Shown here one piece after another: positions 1 to 10,372 of a stretch of 64,000 nt of DNA. The stretch comes from Euryodendron excelsum (taxonomy: Eukaryota; Streptophyta; Magnoliopsida; Ericales; Pentaphylacaceae). The stretch covers positions 10,939,001 to 11,003,000 of the forward strand of contig CM065384.1 of NCBI GenBank assembly GCA_033060915.1, read 5' to 3'. A model generated the notes under the pieces. That model made no database searches. It worked only from the letters and a program-made list of their open reading frames with translations, and was not told the origin of the DNA. A program made the position numbers and the translations under genes. Each line of letters starts with the position of its first letter. Position 1 is the first letter of the stretch.

Positions 1-607
1 TAGTAGGCAGATCAATCGTATACCCTTTACCGATAATGTACAACCAAAAACACCTATAGTGATATACTATAACACTCGAATCCACTTCAGGGAGAATATT
101 TGAGAAAAGAATCAAATTCAATAGCCTGTACTCTCTTTTTAAAGACGACACGGATATGATGGAATGATGAACCGCTGATGGTATTTTCTGTAATTCCGCA
201 CAAAGCACATCAATAGGGGGTGAATTTCCTTCAAATAGCGCAAAATCCGGCCTCAAAACCCGTGGCAAAGTTAGAAGTTCACAAATATCATCCGCTGCAA
301 TAGTGATCACATGTCCCCTTACTTTGGATTGAATGGAGAGCTCAGGTGTCTCAGACACGCTCGAATAGGCATAAAATTCTCACACCATGTCAACATTCGC
401 CGGGCCTTCTCTCCTTAACATCCGAAGCCAACCCCTCTGTATGAATGTAGATTTCAAAAACTTATCAGCAAAATCTGAAAGTTGCACTCAACGTTGAATC
501 AACACTTGCCACCCCTGAAACGAGTTCAGGTACATATCCCTCTCCCGAGAGTTAGTGAACTGTTTGATTCCCTGTTGTGATTTGTTTTTACTCCTTTTAA
601 GCGACAT
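1..607 (-). pseudogene. Second env-like / plant transposon-protein frame, partial
   Basis: An ATG at 607-605 opens a lysine/serine-rich frame that runs off the window edge. In-frame stops occur near 488 and near 386. Despite these, the reading stays in one frame and contains the stretches FIQRGW, RREGPANV, EFYA and DDICELLTLPR. These resemble the conserved core (RGW...EFYA...V.G..I) of the protein encoded downstream of pol in Athila elements, sometimes annotated as a putative plant transposon protein. The N-terminus differs from that of the frame at 920-2074, so this is not a simple recent duplicate. It could be a duplicated gene of the same Athila element or the start of another nested element; the missing left flank would decide. 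Its function in any plant is not established. Confidence 0.6.
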
Positions 608-919
608 AGTTACCAAGATTGCTTTATTTGTCCTGTTCTTAAGAGAAACTTATAATAATAAATTAACAAAATAAAATAAATAAAATGAACGATATAACAT
701 AAATTAAGATAAACAGTACTCCATTAACATAAATAAGAAAAAACAAACACAAATAGTTCTAACTAAAATAGAGTTTTAGACCACCACCACATGACGCACA
801 ATCTAAACTCATAAACACAAACATAATATCCAAACATGATAAAAAAAACGTAAGAGTTTTAGATCAATTATACAATAATCTTAAATGCACATGATCTAAA
901 CTTAAGCAAACACCATCCA
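608..919. other. AT-rich spacer between the two env-like frames
   Basis: A- and T-rich sequence with runs such as aaaataaataaaatg. I see no reading frame, RNA or repeat structure in it. Confidence 0.6.
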
Positions 920-2074
920 CTACATATCAGTGGATGGATCCCATACTGAACAGGATATCTCTCTCTGTAGCTCCTCAATAGCCTGGCTATGTCGCTTCTG
1001 CTCCTTGTCAATCCTATCAAACCGGCCATAAACCTCCGTTTGAAAAGTCCCAAAGGCGTTGGTGTGAGCCTCCAAAAGCTGGGTGCGGTGTTGCTGCGTC
1101 AGCGCCTGCAACTCTAACATCTCTACTACCTTATCCAACGAAGACTGCCCAGCATGGCCACTTCCCTCAGCCGATGGTCCTCCTTCCCCCTCTTCTTCAT
1201 CATCCTTGACCCTCTTCTTCTTATGACTCCTATACTGTGCTTCTGACTTGTGAATAGAAGTCATATTGATGGTACTCATGGAAGATTTTCTTGAAAAAAA
1301 TGAAGGTGGGTAGACTCCAGACTCAAGGATCAAGGAGGTAAGCATACACACAAATGGAATGCTATCCCCTCGGGTGATATTGGTTGCATCATGATAGAGC
1401 TGGAGGAACATATATCTCAGCAAGTCTATAGTCTTTTGGGTTCCAATGGCATACATTAACTGGGCTCGGGGTAGGCTGACCTAGGCATAACGGGCCTAGA
1501 GTAACAGACTATGGCATAAGAAAAGAAATAGTGGAAGGTACCTCATTTTTAAAAACTTTTTCTCACATTGGGTCTTCCCCTCAACCTAGGATTGATCATC
1601 TTCTAAAATCTCCCGTGCCATATCAGTGAGGCTCGGGGTCCTAACTCCATGGCAAAACTCAGCATTAGGCTCACGCCTAAGCCCATAATGACGACAAAAA
1701 GTGGTCAGGGTAATCACTATGTCTCTCCCTCTCACCTAAGTCACCAACCTCTCTTGACCCTCAGTTTTGTCCGCCACTCGAATATTAGTCATAAGTTCTG
1801 CACAAAGGGTTAAAATGTATTCCCCCCTGTAGGTGGCTAGGTCATTCCATCCCCTCCTTTCAAATTTGGCTTCTAAAACGAACCCACCCCCAAAATTTCA
1901 TAATTCTATGTTTCGCTTTATGGCCACGGCTTTGCCCGCCCAAGTTTTCCTAAAGTCCAAATAGGCTTGACGACCAATGAAGATTTCTGAGTCATAGTCT
2001 GAAGAATAATTGGGTTCAAAGGGTTCTTTGGCTAAAGACTTTTTCGTAGATTTTTTACTCCCTTTCGGTGCCAT
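920..2074 (-). pseudogene. Athila env-like protein (ORF downstream of pol), broken
   Basis: The frame starts at an ATG (2074-2072) with a basic N-terminus (MAPKGSKKSTKKS) and shows an F.GRQAY..FRKTW motif, then R.VADKTEG and LFLFLCHSLL, a family segment MYAIGTQKTIDLLRYMFLQL with LESGVYPPSF, a basic KKKRVKDDEEE cluster and a C-terminal coiled coil rich in L, Q and E. Its position after integrase and its conserved segments match the env-like or plant transposon-protein gene of Athila elements. The frame is interrupted by at least five in-frame stops between about 1900 and 1460; only the last 178 codons are open. I see no clear signal peptide or transmembrane helix in the preserved C-terminal part, so 'env' is positional naming only. 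Confidence 0.7.
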
Positions 2075-2339
2075 CAAAACAACTTCTTAAAACAAGTCGT
2101 AACACACCACCACAGAATCACAATTATAGCACAATCCCAATCCTAACTAAGCATAAATATCAAAGAAAACGATTCGAAAAGGAATATGAGAGGTTACGTA
2201 GTTACCTTGGAAGACGAAAAGGCAGGAAGTTGAAGAGTCACAACTCTTCAAATTGGTAGGACTTCGTCGGCTCATCTAGACACTCCCTCTCTCTCTAAAA
2301 CAAAAATTCTGTGGGTGTGAGAATGAGACAAAACGGAGA

Positions 2340-2770
2340 AACATGGAGCTTTTATAAAAACGCAGGGGCGTCCGAACGGCCCTAGGAGGGCGTCCGGATG
2401 GAGGTCCAAAACGGTGTCGTTCAACTTAAAATCGGGCGTCCGAACGGGTAAATATGGGACTCTAGACGGGATCAGGGCATCTGGACAGCCAGTGAGCTTG
2501 TCACAACCGACTCAAAAAAATTTTTGAGGCACGAAGCCTTGCAACTCAAACTTAAAATTTTTTCTAAGTGTTGGGAGGTGTCCGGACGGCTAGTGGCGTT
2601 GCACAAACATGATAAAAAAAATTTCTAAGGCATGAAATGCGTCCAAACGGGCCCTGAGGGGCGTCCAAACGGCCAGTGCCTGTGTTCCTTCGACTACGAA
2701 AAAATTCTAAGTGTGAAAAGGCGTCCGGATGGGCCCTAAGGGGCTTCTGGAAGGCCAGTATTTAAATATT
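2340..2770. repeat. Dispersed degenerate CGTCCGAACGG motifs
   Basis: Between the env-like gene and the purine tract, short self-complementary motifs of the type ggcgtccgaacggcc or gcgtccggatgggccc recur about ten times at irregular spacing. The unit holds TCCGGA or TCCGAA cores. No coding frame covers the block. A similar motif class occurs in the LTRs of element E. Confidence 0.6.
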
Positions 2771-2820
2771 TTTTAATTTTTTAATTTTTAAAAACTCAAG
2801 TATGCAATTCAACACAAAAT

Positions 2821-2842
2821 TGATCTCTCCCCCCCAAACTTA
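2821..2842 (-). other. Internal polypurine-tract-like motif
   Basis: On the minus strand this reads AAGTTTGGGGGGGAGAGA, a purine run just after the end of integrase. The same kind of motif at this place is familiar in Athila-type elements, where it may act as an internal plus-strand primer. The true PPT beside the 3' LTR is outside the window. Confidence 0.6.
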
Positions 2843-3010
2843 GTTTGCACATTACCCTTAATGGACTCAAGAGGAAAGAGAATGACATAAACTTACGTGA
2901 TGAAAGGCACACTAGTCCTTAGAAAAAATAAATAAAAATAAATAAAACAACACTACTATACACAATTACCCATATGGATATTACTCTTATGGAGAAGGAT
3001 CTTCGAGATG

Positions 3011-4399
3011 TCATGTCTCTATTTCTGCCATAAAATTCTCAACATAATGTTTTAGACGATGACCATTGACTGTGAATTGATTGTCATTTGTGGGGTTTTG
3101 AATTTCAATGGCCCCATTCTCGTGGACTGTTTTCACTACATAAGGTCCCGACCATTTACTATGCAACTTGCCAGGAAACAAATGTAACTGGGTGTTGTAC
3201 AAAAGGGCTTTTTGACCAATGTCAAAAGATTTTGGAGAAATGTGTTGGTTGTGAAGAGCTTTCATATTTGCTTTAGAAATTCGCGCATTTTCATATGCGT
3301 CATTACTTATTTCATCCAACTCTGAGAGTTGAAGTTTTCGATGATGTCCAGCGTCGTCGGGGTTTTCATTCATTTGCCTAATGGCCCAGTAAGCTTTGCG
3401 TTGAACCTCAACTGGTAAATAGCAAGCTTTGCCATAAACGAGCCGATAGGGTGACATGCCTAACTGTGTTTTGTATGCAGTCCGGTATGCCCTGAGTGCA
3501 TCCACCAACCTTAAGGACCAATCCTTGCGGTTGGGGTTCACAGTTTTTTCTAAGATATGCTCAATTTCCCTTTTGGCGAGTTCTACTTGGCCACTGGTTT
3601 GTGGGTGGTAGGGCGTTCTAACTTTGTGGAGCACGCCATATCTACGTATTAGGACCCCAATGGGTTTATTACAGAAGTGAGTTCCACCATCACTTATAAT
3701 AGCACGCGGTATCCCAAATCTTGAAAAGATGTTTTCTTTTAGAAATTTAATCACCACCGGGTGATCATTTGTACGGGATGCTACTGCCTCTACCCACTTA
3801 GATACATAATCAATACCCACTAAAATATATAAATGCCCGAAAGAACTAGGAAACGGCCCCATAAAGTCAATGTCCCAACAATCAAATATTTCTATGACAG
3901 TTATGGGATTCAAGGGCATCATATTTCTTTTAGTAAGAGTACCTAGTTTTTGACATCTATCACAAGCAGTACAAAATGTATGAACATCTTTAAACATAGT
4001 CGGCCAATAAAATCCACATTAGGGGACTTTGGCAATTGTTTTCTTGGTGGAGAAATGTCCACCACAAGCATATGAGTGGCAAAAACTAATTATAGATTGG
4101 AATTCATTATCTGGTACACAATGTTGAATCGCCTGATCAGAGCAATACTTATAAAGGTATGGGTCATCCCACATGAAAACTCTAACATTTCGAAAAAATT
4201 TATTTTTATCATTGGATGACCATTGAGATGGAATCTTACCTAAAGCCAAGTAATTAGCTATATCCACAAACCAAGGGGTACTAGTATGAGTAACAAACTG
4301 GATGGAAAAAATTTGTTCATCAGGAAAATGTTCTGAAATGGGAGATTTGTCTTGGTCTCGACCATCAACATGAAGGCGAGACAAGTGATCTGCTACCAC
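3011..4399 (-). pseudogene. Athila-like integrase region of pol
   Basis: The integrase inserts retroelement cDNA into the nuclear genome. Visible are the N-terminal zinc-binding HHCC pattern (H then GGHF, then CTACDRC), the catalytic core with [16 protein letters not shown] and, after HPQTSGQ, the glutamate in VELAKRE, and a C-terminal region ending in [12 protein letters not shown]. The DDE aspartates and glutamate all appear present. An in-frame TAA near 4018-4020 separates the HHCC finger from the core, probably from a CAA codon. The segment upstream (residues around VVADHLSRL) is the link from RNase H. The last 328 codons are fully open, unusually well kept for this element. Confidence 0.9.
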
Positions 4400-4859
4400 G
4401 TTTTCTACCCCCTTTTTTGTCCCAAATTTCTATATGAAACTCCTGAAGGAGTAGAATCCACTGAATTAATTATGGCTTAGCGTCTGGCTTAATGAGCAAG
4501 TACTTAAGTGTAGCATGATCAGTATAAACTATGACGAGTGAGCCAACTAAGTAAGATCTAAACTTATCAAGTGCAAAGACCACATCAAGAAGCTCTTTCT
4601 TGGTGGTAGTGTAGTTCATTTGTGCATCATTTAAAGTTTTACTAGCATAATAGATGGCATATGGTTTCTTGTCATTTCTTTGACCAAGCACCGCCCCTAT
4701 AGCAAAGTCACTCGCTTCACACATGAGTTCGAAAGGTAGAGACCAATCGGGGGCTTGCATGATGGGTGTAGTGGTCAAGAGCCCTTTTAGCTTGTCAAAA
4801 GCTTGTTGGCAAGGGGATGTCCATTTGAATGGAACATCCATGGATAACAAATGACACAT
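4400..4859 (-). pseudogene. Athila-like RNase H domain of pol
   Basis: RNase H degrades the RNA strand during reverse transcription. The gypsy-type domain is seen in FELMCEASDFAIGAVLGQ, TTTKKELLDVVFALDKFR and YTDHATLKYLL, which supply the expected acidic residues. It follows the RT thumb/connection segment and is in the same polyprotein direction. An in-frame stop (TAA) near 4468 follows KPDAKP. Confidence 0.88.
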
Positions 4860-5918
4860 AGGATGAGAAATAGCACTAAAACCTAGGATGAATCGCCGAT
4901 AAAACCTGACGTGCCCTAAAAATGATCAGACATCTTTAACATTTGTAGGGGGTGGAAGGTTCTAAATAAGGTCGATCTTAGCTTTGTCAACTTATATCCC
5001 TTTATTTGAAATTACGTGTCCTAACACTATCCCTTGTGTCACTATAAAATGATACTTCTCCCAATTAAGGACCAAATTGGTCTCCTTACATCTTTGCAAA
5101 ACGTTTTTCAAATTTTCTAGGCATTGGTCATAGGTGTTCCTATAGAACGAAAAATCGTCCCTAAAGACTTCGAAGATTCTTTCTACCATGTCACTAAATA
5201 AGCTCATCATGCATCTTTGGAAAGTGGTCGGTGTGTTGCACAGGCTGAAAGACATTCTTCTATAAGCATATGTGCCAAAAGGACAAGTAAAGGTAGTTTT
5301 ATCTTGATCTTCTGGGGATATTTCAATTTGATTGTAGCCCAAGTACCTATCCAAAAAACAATAATAAGCTCTACCCGACACACACTCTATGACTTGATCA
5401 AGGAATGGTAATGGAAAGTGGTCATTGGTGGTGACGGCATTGAGACGTTTATAGTCGATGCACATGCGCCATCCTGTCTGGATCCTAGTTGGTACTAATT
5501 CATCTTTGTCATTTTTCACCACTATTACTCCAGACTTTTTAGGGACCACTTGGGTAAGGCTCACCCACCTAGAGTCTGCTATTGGGTAAATAATACCTGC
5601 ATTGAGAAGTTTCAAAACTTCTCCTCTGACTACTTCTTTCATATTCGGGTTCAATCACCTTTGCATTTGGCGAACAGGTTTAGCCTCTCCCTCTAAGTAT
5701 ATGCAATGTGCACAAACTAATGGGCTAATACCATGTAAATCAGCAATTGACCACCCTATGGCTTTGTGATGCTTTAAAAGCACATTCTTCAATCGATTCT
5801 CTTGGCCTTTAGATAGGCTAAAAGATAACAATACTGGATAAGATTCACCATCGCCTAAACAAATATATTTAAGAGTAGATGGCAATGGCAATGGCTTTCG
5901 CTTCAGATTTACAAGCAC
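4860..5918 (-). pseudogene. Athila-like reverse transcriptase region of pol
   Basis: Motifs in order: the stretch before RT ending VRQMQR, then LNPNMKEVV, GWRMCIDYKRLN, HFPLPFLDQ, the FLDRYLGYNQI block, FGTYAYRRMSF and the catalytic FRDDFSFY, where the two aspartates are kept (family: F/Y-x-DD). An in-frame TGA at about 5655-5657 splits the N-terminal part from the core and looks like a CGA codon changed by C-to-T. Further stops follow near 4990, 4960 and 4930 in the thumb segment. The domain is complete in order but cannot give a single protein. Confidence 0.92.
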
Positions 5919-6552
5919 TGAGCCCTAATGGCTTAACACATTGGGTCCAATGACTCACAGATATAGCAGGAATGCACTCTACTGCTTCCTCATTTATCAC
6001 TATTTTTTCTAAACACTTTATTTGCTCATTTAGGATTAAGGCTCTCTCAAGTGGATTTGCCAAGAATTCTCTATTAAAATGTTCTCGTACTAGAATATCT
6101 ATCATGCTAATCTCTTTGATGTCTTCACACTCTCTCGGTTTCTTACCCGCAAGGAAGATGTTCATATCTATAGTCATGTTTCCAAAGGATAAGTTCAACT
6201 GCCCGCCCCTACAACGAATAATAGCATTGGATGTTGCTAAGAAGGGATGACCTAAATTGACAGAGATAGGAGAATGATCATTTGAGTTCCCCACGGTGTC
6301 TAACACTACAAAATCAATCGGAAAGTAGAATTTATCCACTTAGATGAGCACATCTTCCACCATGCCCCTAGGGATCTTAATCGAACGATCGGCTAATTGA
6401 AGGGAGATTCTAGTAGGTTTCAACTCTCCTAGCCCTAACTGTTGATAAACAGAATAAGGTTGCAAGTTCACACTATATCCTAGATCTAGCAAAGCATTAT
6501 TAACTCCATGATCTCCAATTATGCATGGGATGGTCGGACTCCCTGGGTCCTT
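5919..6552 (-). pseudogene. Athila-like aspartic protease region of pol
   Basis: Retropepsin that cleaves the polyprotein. The region follows gag in the same frame after a stop (PPK, then TAA at 6553-6555). The motif IGDHGVNNALLDLGYSVNL contains the active-site DLG (family form DLGAS, here DLGYS), followed by PYSVYQQLGLGELKPT and later a GHPFLATSNAII strand. A second stop (TAA near 6340) lies before VDKFYFPIDFVVLDT. The protease is recognisable but disrupted. Confidence 0.85.
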
Positions 6553-8546
6553 TTATTTTGGTGGAAGATTTACTTGTAAAACCTCTCCAGCTTCTTGGTT
6601 CAGAAAGGAGGCTCCTCTTTCAGTGAGCTGTCTCTTAATGGTGCATAAGTCCTTTAAGAACTTTGCATATGATAGGATCTGCTTAATGGCATCTAGGAAT
6701 GGAATATTGATTTTCACTTGCTTGAATACCTCATAAATTTCAGAATTTATTAGTTCCTGTTTTGGTTTGGCTAATCTATGAGGAAATGGAACACGTGACA
6801 AATTTTCTTTGTCAATGTCCGCTGATTCATCCCTAGACTTATCTTCCCTAGGCTTCTTTCCTAACTCCTCCACTACCTCTTTAGAATTGTCTTTATCCTC
6901 TTTTTCCACTCTCTGGCTAGTGTCCTTCCTAGGTGCAGACTCTTTACTTGGAATAGTTTTATCTATGGCTTTTCCGCTCCTTAAGGTGGTTACTGCTTGA
7001 ACTTGCTCATGATTTGGTGGATTTGGATTTATCTCTACACCATGAGCTTGGCTATTAGGGTTAGGTAATGGTAGAGTAGGGAATGTGCCTTTCTCTTTAG
7101 TCAGTGATTGAGCAAACAAAGTCTTTAACTCTTCTATGAATTTATCAAGTCTAGCATTAGTTGCTTGCTGTACATGTATGAATTGGATCAAAGGATCCTC
7201 TACAGGTTTTAGAAAAGGTGGTCTGTACACGTTTGTTGTTGGTGTTGAAAACTGTTGACCTTGTGCTTGGCATTGATTAGGGGGGCCATTAAATTGTTGT
7301 GGGTGTTGAAATTGTTAGGGTGCTGAGTTACCATCATTCCTCCAACTAAAGTTGGGATGGTTCCTCCACCCTGGGTTATATGTAGGTGCATATGGGTTTT
7401 CTTGTCCTTGTGGGGCCTGTGGTGGTTTACTATAAGGGGCAATAGCATTTACTTGACCATACAACACTTCCCTAAAGGCTAGGATTGTGGGACAAAGATT
7501 TGTCCTATGCTCGTTACTATTGCATGCACTACAATTAACTTGGGTTTCACTCTCAACTCCTGCAATTTTTTTCATTTCTAGGGCCTCTAATCGCTTAGTT
7601 AATGTGGCTATCTTTGAATTATCCTCATCTAAATGCCTTAACGGATACATGGTGCTTGTCCTTAAGTTGTTTCTAATCTCGGGATTTTTAGTCCCTGTGG
7701 TGTCCCAATCTCTCGCATTATCAGCTAGAAAGTCAAAGAAGTCATAAGCTTCTTCTAGAGATTTATCATAGAAAGACCCATTGCACATTGTCTTCGCAAG
7801 CCTTTTAAGTTTGGGAGTCAAGGCCGAAAAGAAAGTACTAACCAAACTACATGGCTCTTGTCCATGATACGGACACGAATTCAAAAGTTGTTTATATCTC
7901 TCCCAGCTATGGTAAAATGTTTCATTTTCAAAGGGAGTGAACTGTGAAATTTGGCGAGAATCGCCTCTGTGTGATGCTCAGGAAATAACTTTTTTAGAAA
8001 CTCAGCCTGAAGGACATCCCATGATGAAATAGACCTCGGCCTTAAAGAATTTAATCAAATTTTATCTTTATCCTTTAATGAGAATGGAAACAATTTGAGA
8101 CGGATGGTCTTAATAGAGCAGGTAATATCAAAGCACATGTTACAGACCTCTTCAAACGCTTTAAGATGGGCATATGGATTTTTAGAATCCATCCCATGAA
8201 AATGTGTGATTAATTACATGATACCTGACATAAGATGGAATGCATTTTGGTCAGGAAATAATATAATGCAAGAGTTTGGAGTCTGTCTTCGTGGATTTAG
8301 ATAATCCCTCATAGTTCTCTATGGTGGTGCAAGTACTTGGACTTGTGGGAGTTGCATGTTATTACCCCCATCTATATTCCCATTATCCCCCAGTAAGTGG
8401 GCTATGTCAAAGTCTATAGGTATTGGTGTAGTATCAGAAACAACTCTAGACCGAGTGGCATAAACAGGTAGGGTTGTTCTCAAAAGTATATGTGTACTGT
8501 CCCTTTGCCAAACTGACATGCAATGCAATATACATAAATGCACCAA
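6553..8546 (-). pseudogene. Athila-like gag polyprotein, frameshifted
   Basis: Gag forms the particle and packages the element RNA. Seen in order: a weak N-terminal frame, the RDYLNP segment, a retrotransposon-gag core (FHGMDSKNPYAHLKAFEEVC, then LQAEFLKKLFPEH), a SCPYHGQEPC segment, CNGSFYDKSLEEAYDFFDFLA, and a CCHC zinc knuckle C-SA-C-NSNE-H-RTNL-C. A P/Q-rich stretch with YNPGWRNHPNF and a charged C-terminus follow. Reading requires frame changes near 7935 and near 7320, and there are stops around 8220, 8060 and 7900. The start is uncertain; 8546 is the first plausible ATG. Confidence 0.85.
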
Positions 8547-8911
8547 TCTACGACAACAGTCAAATAGAGATAAACAATATTTAATTTAAATTTCCAACCG
8601 AACCAGCAATCTCCATATAAATTATCCACCAATTTGCAATTAAACCCTAAACCTCCACTAAAAAAATATATAATTTATCTAAAAGAAACTAGTAAAATAA
8701 AGAAAATAAAATCTAATATGCTCACAGATAGTAGGGACAAAACGAGGTTACCCAATTGAGCGATTGAATTTTCTCGTTTTTGTAGCTTGATGGTGAAGTT
8801 GTTTCTGCAAGAGTCAATTCCTCTCGAGTTCGTTTGCATTGTTTTTGTTCTTGTATATTTTTATTTTTGCCCTGTTTGTTTTTCTTACCTTAGCTTATTT
8901 GCTTTGTAATG

Positions 8912-8929
8912 TCCCCGGTAACGGTGCCA
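8912..8929 (-). other. Primer-binding site, tRNA-Asp type
   Basis: On the minus strand TGGCACCGTTACCGGGGA lies five bases after the LTR end. The family sequence complementary to plant tRNA-Asp is TGGCGCCGTTGCCGGGGA; the two differences are G-to-A changes. Confidence 0.9.
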
Positions 8930-8934
8930 AAAAC

Positions 8935-10367
8935 TGATCGCTCCTGAATAATGCAATTAATATTCGCCAGCGTGCGATTGCGATGCAGTAATAATATCTC
9001 GGAAAGTCCGAGGTTGATCCACATGAAACACAAGAAATAAACTTAATCTGGCAAGGTTTACATTCAGAACAAAATAATAACGAGCTCAGAGTTAATTAAA
9101 ATCACAAGAAAGCTTCCAAAAAGAAAATAAAAATCAATTATTGGAGATGATTGATCTAAATTATTAGACAATAAAATTAAACTAATTTTTAGGGATGTGT
9201 TCAAATATTATAAAAAGGTCTTGGCAGGGTTGATCTAGTAGTAGGCCTACAGGTAAGTTCCCAATATAGTTTTGATTAAAGAAACTTAAGATTCGATTAT
9301 CCATTTAGAGTTGATATTCAGGTATTTACTAGTGTTCATACTAGGGTCCCATTCATACTTGTCCTAGTTTATAAACCTGTCTACAAGGTATATTTGAAGC
9401 TTAATCAAGAACAGTAAATTCCTAAAGTACTCTTGATAGGAATATATATGCAATTATATTCAATATCCTTATCAGAAATTTTAGGTATACGTATTCCTGC
9501 TTACAAATTAGTCTATACATACAAGCTAGATATGATCAAGAATATTGTTTTCGAAGATATTCATGGGCAAGAAAATAAATCTTGATCCAAGATCTTGAAA
9601 CCTTCGAAAATAAATAACTATCTTGAATTTCTACCTGTAACCTAATTACTTTCTCAACCCATAGCAAGAACGGATTTAGCTACTGAAAAACATGATAAAT
9701 ATTGCAAGAATGGAAATAATAGTTAAAGAAATAAAACACTGTATTAAAGAAATATAATCTGAATTTCACAATAAGAACAAGAAAGAAAACTAAAGATTAA
9801 GATGCTCCCTTGAAAGATGAAAAGATTCTTAGCCTCCAAGGATTGGATGATTCCTCCTTCCAAAACCCAAGAAAAAAATCCTAGAATTCTTCTCCTCCTT
9901 TAGAACATAGAGCTCCTAAACCTATTCTACTATCTATTAATCTATCCACAACTAAAAAGTGAATTAATTTATAAATCTCGTCGTGAGTCGTACGGACGGT
10001 TTCCACTGAATTCTCAGATGGGCTAGGTCACTTCATGAAAGTTGTAGGTCCGGAAAAGATATATGAAATCGATATATTATGGGTCTGAATAACCTTTCTG
10101 GTTCGGGAGATATGGGCTTCCAAAATTCCAGCTCTGGGTCCTTCAACAACTTGTACCACAGCTTTAACAGCTTGTACCTTAGCAGCAACCTCTTGAAACC
10201 TATTATTAAATTGCATTCGAAATCATTCCATTTAAACTCAAAACCTACATAAACCATAATAAACTTAATTAATAGCAAAACATAACTAAAAAGACATATA
10301 TAATCATAAACTAATGCTAACAAAGTACTAATTAAGGTCTTATAATTGCACTTTTGAAGCGCAATCA
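8935..10367 (-). repeat. 5' LTR of the Athila-like element (1433 bp)
   Basis: The plus-strand ends are TGATCGCTCCTGA and TGAAGCGCAATCA, imperfect inverted copies with TG...CA. The left end abuts the PBS with a 5-base spacer. The right end is where homology to element B starts (cctacatatct, matched at 30405). Small frames inside it show no known domain. Confidence 0.85.
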
Positions 10368-10372
10368 CCTAC
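10368..10372. other. Target-site copy (cctac) beside the Athila LTR
   Basis: The undisturbed paralogous site at 30405 reads ggta-cctac-atatct, so the insertion cut in front of cctac. The partner copy should flank the off-window 3' LTR. Confidence 0.6.

Larger units (their letters stand above)
1..10367 (-). mobile_element. Athila-like Ty3/gypsy retrotransposon (left end off window)
   Basis: Reading on the minus strand the order is 5' LTR (10367-8935), a 5-base spacer, a tRNA-Asp-type PBS, gag, protease, RT, RNase H, integrase, a purine-rich tract, then two env-like frames. This order, this PBS and an extra gene region after integrase are what is known of the plant Athila lineage. Every gene is broken by stops or frameshifts, so the copy is dead. 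The 3' LTR must lie left of position 1. The leader between PBS and gag (8547-8911) holds no recognisable gene. The right border is exact because element B resumes at 10368. Confidence 0.9.

Noticed and set aside
920..1456. Ordinary host gene encoding a basic coiled-coil protein
   Set aside because: The conserved segments, preceding broken frame and position after integrase make it the Athila env-like gene.
8912..8929. tRNA-Asp gene fragment
   Set aside because: Only 18 bases match and they sit directly after an LTR; this is a primer-binding site. No cloverleaf is present.
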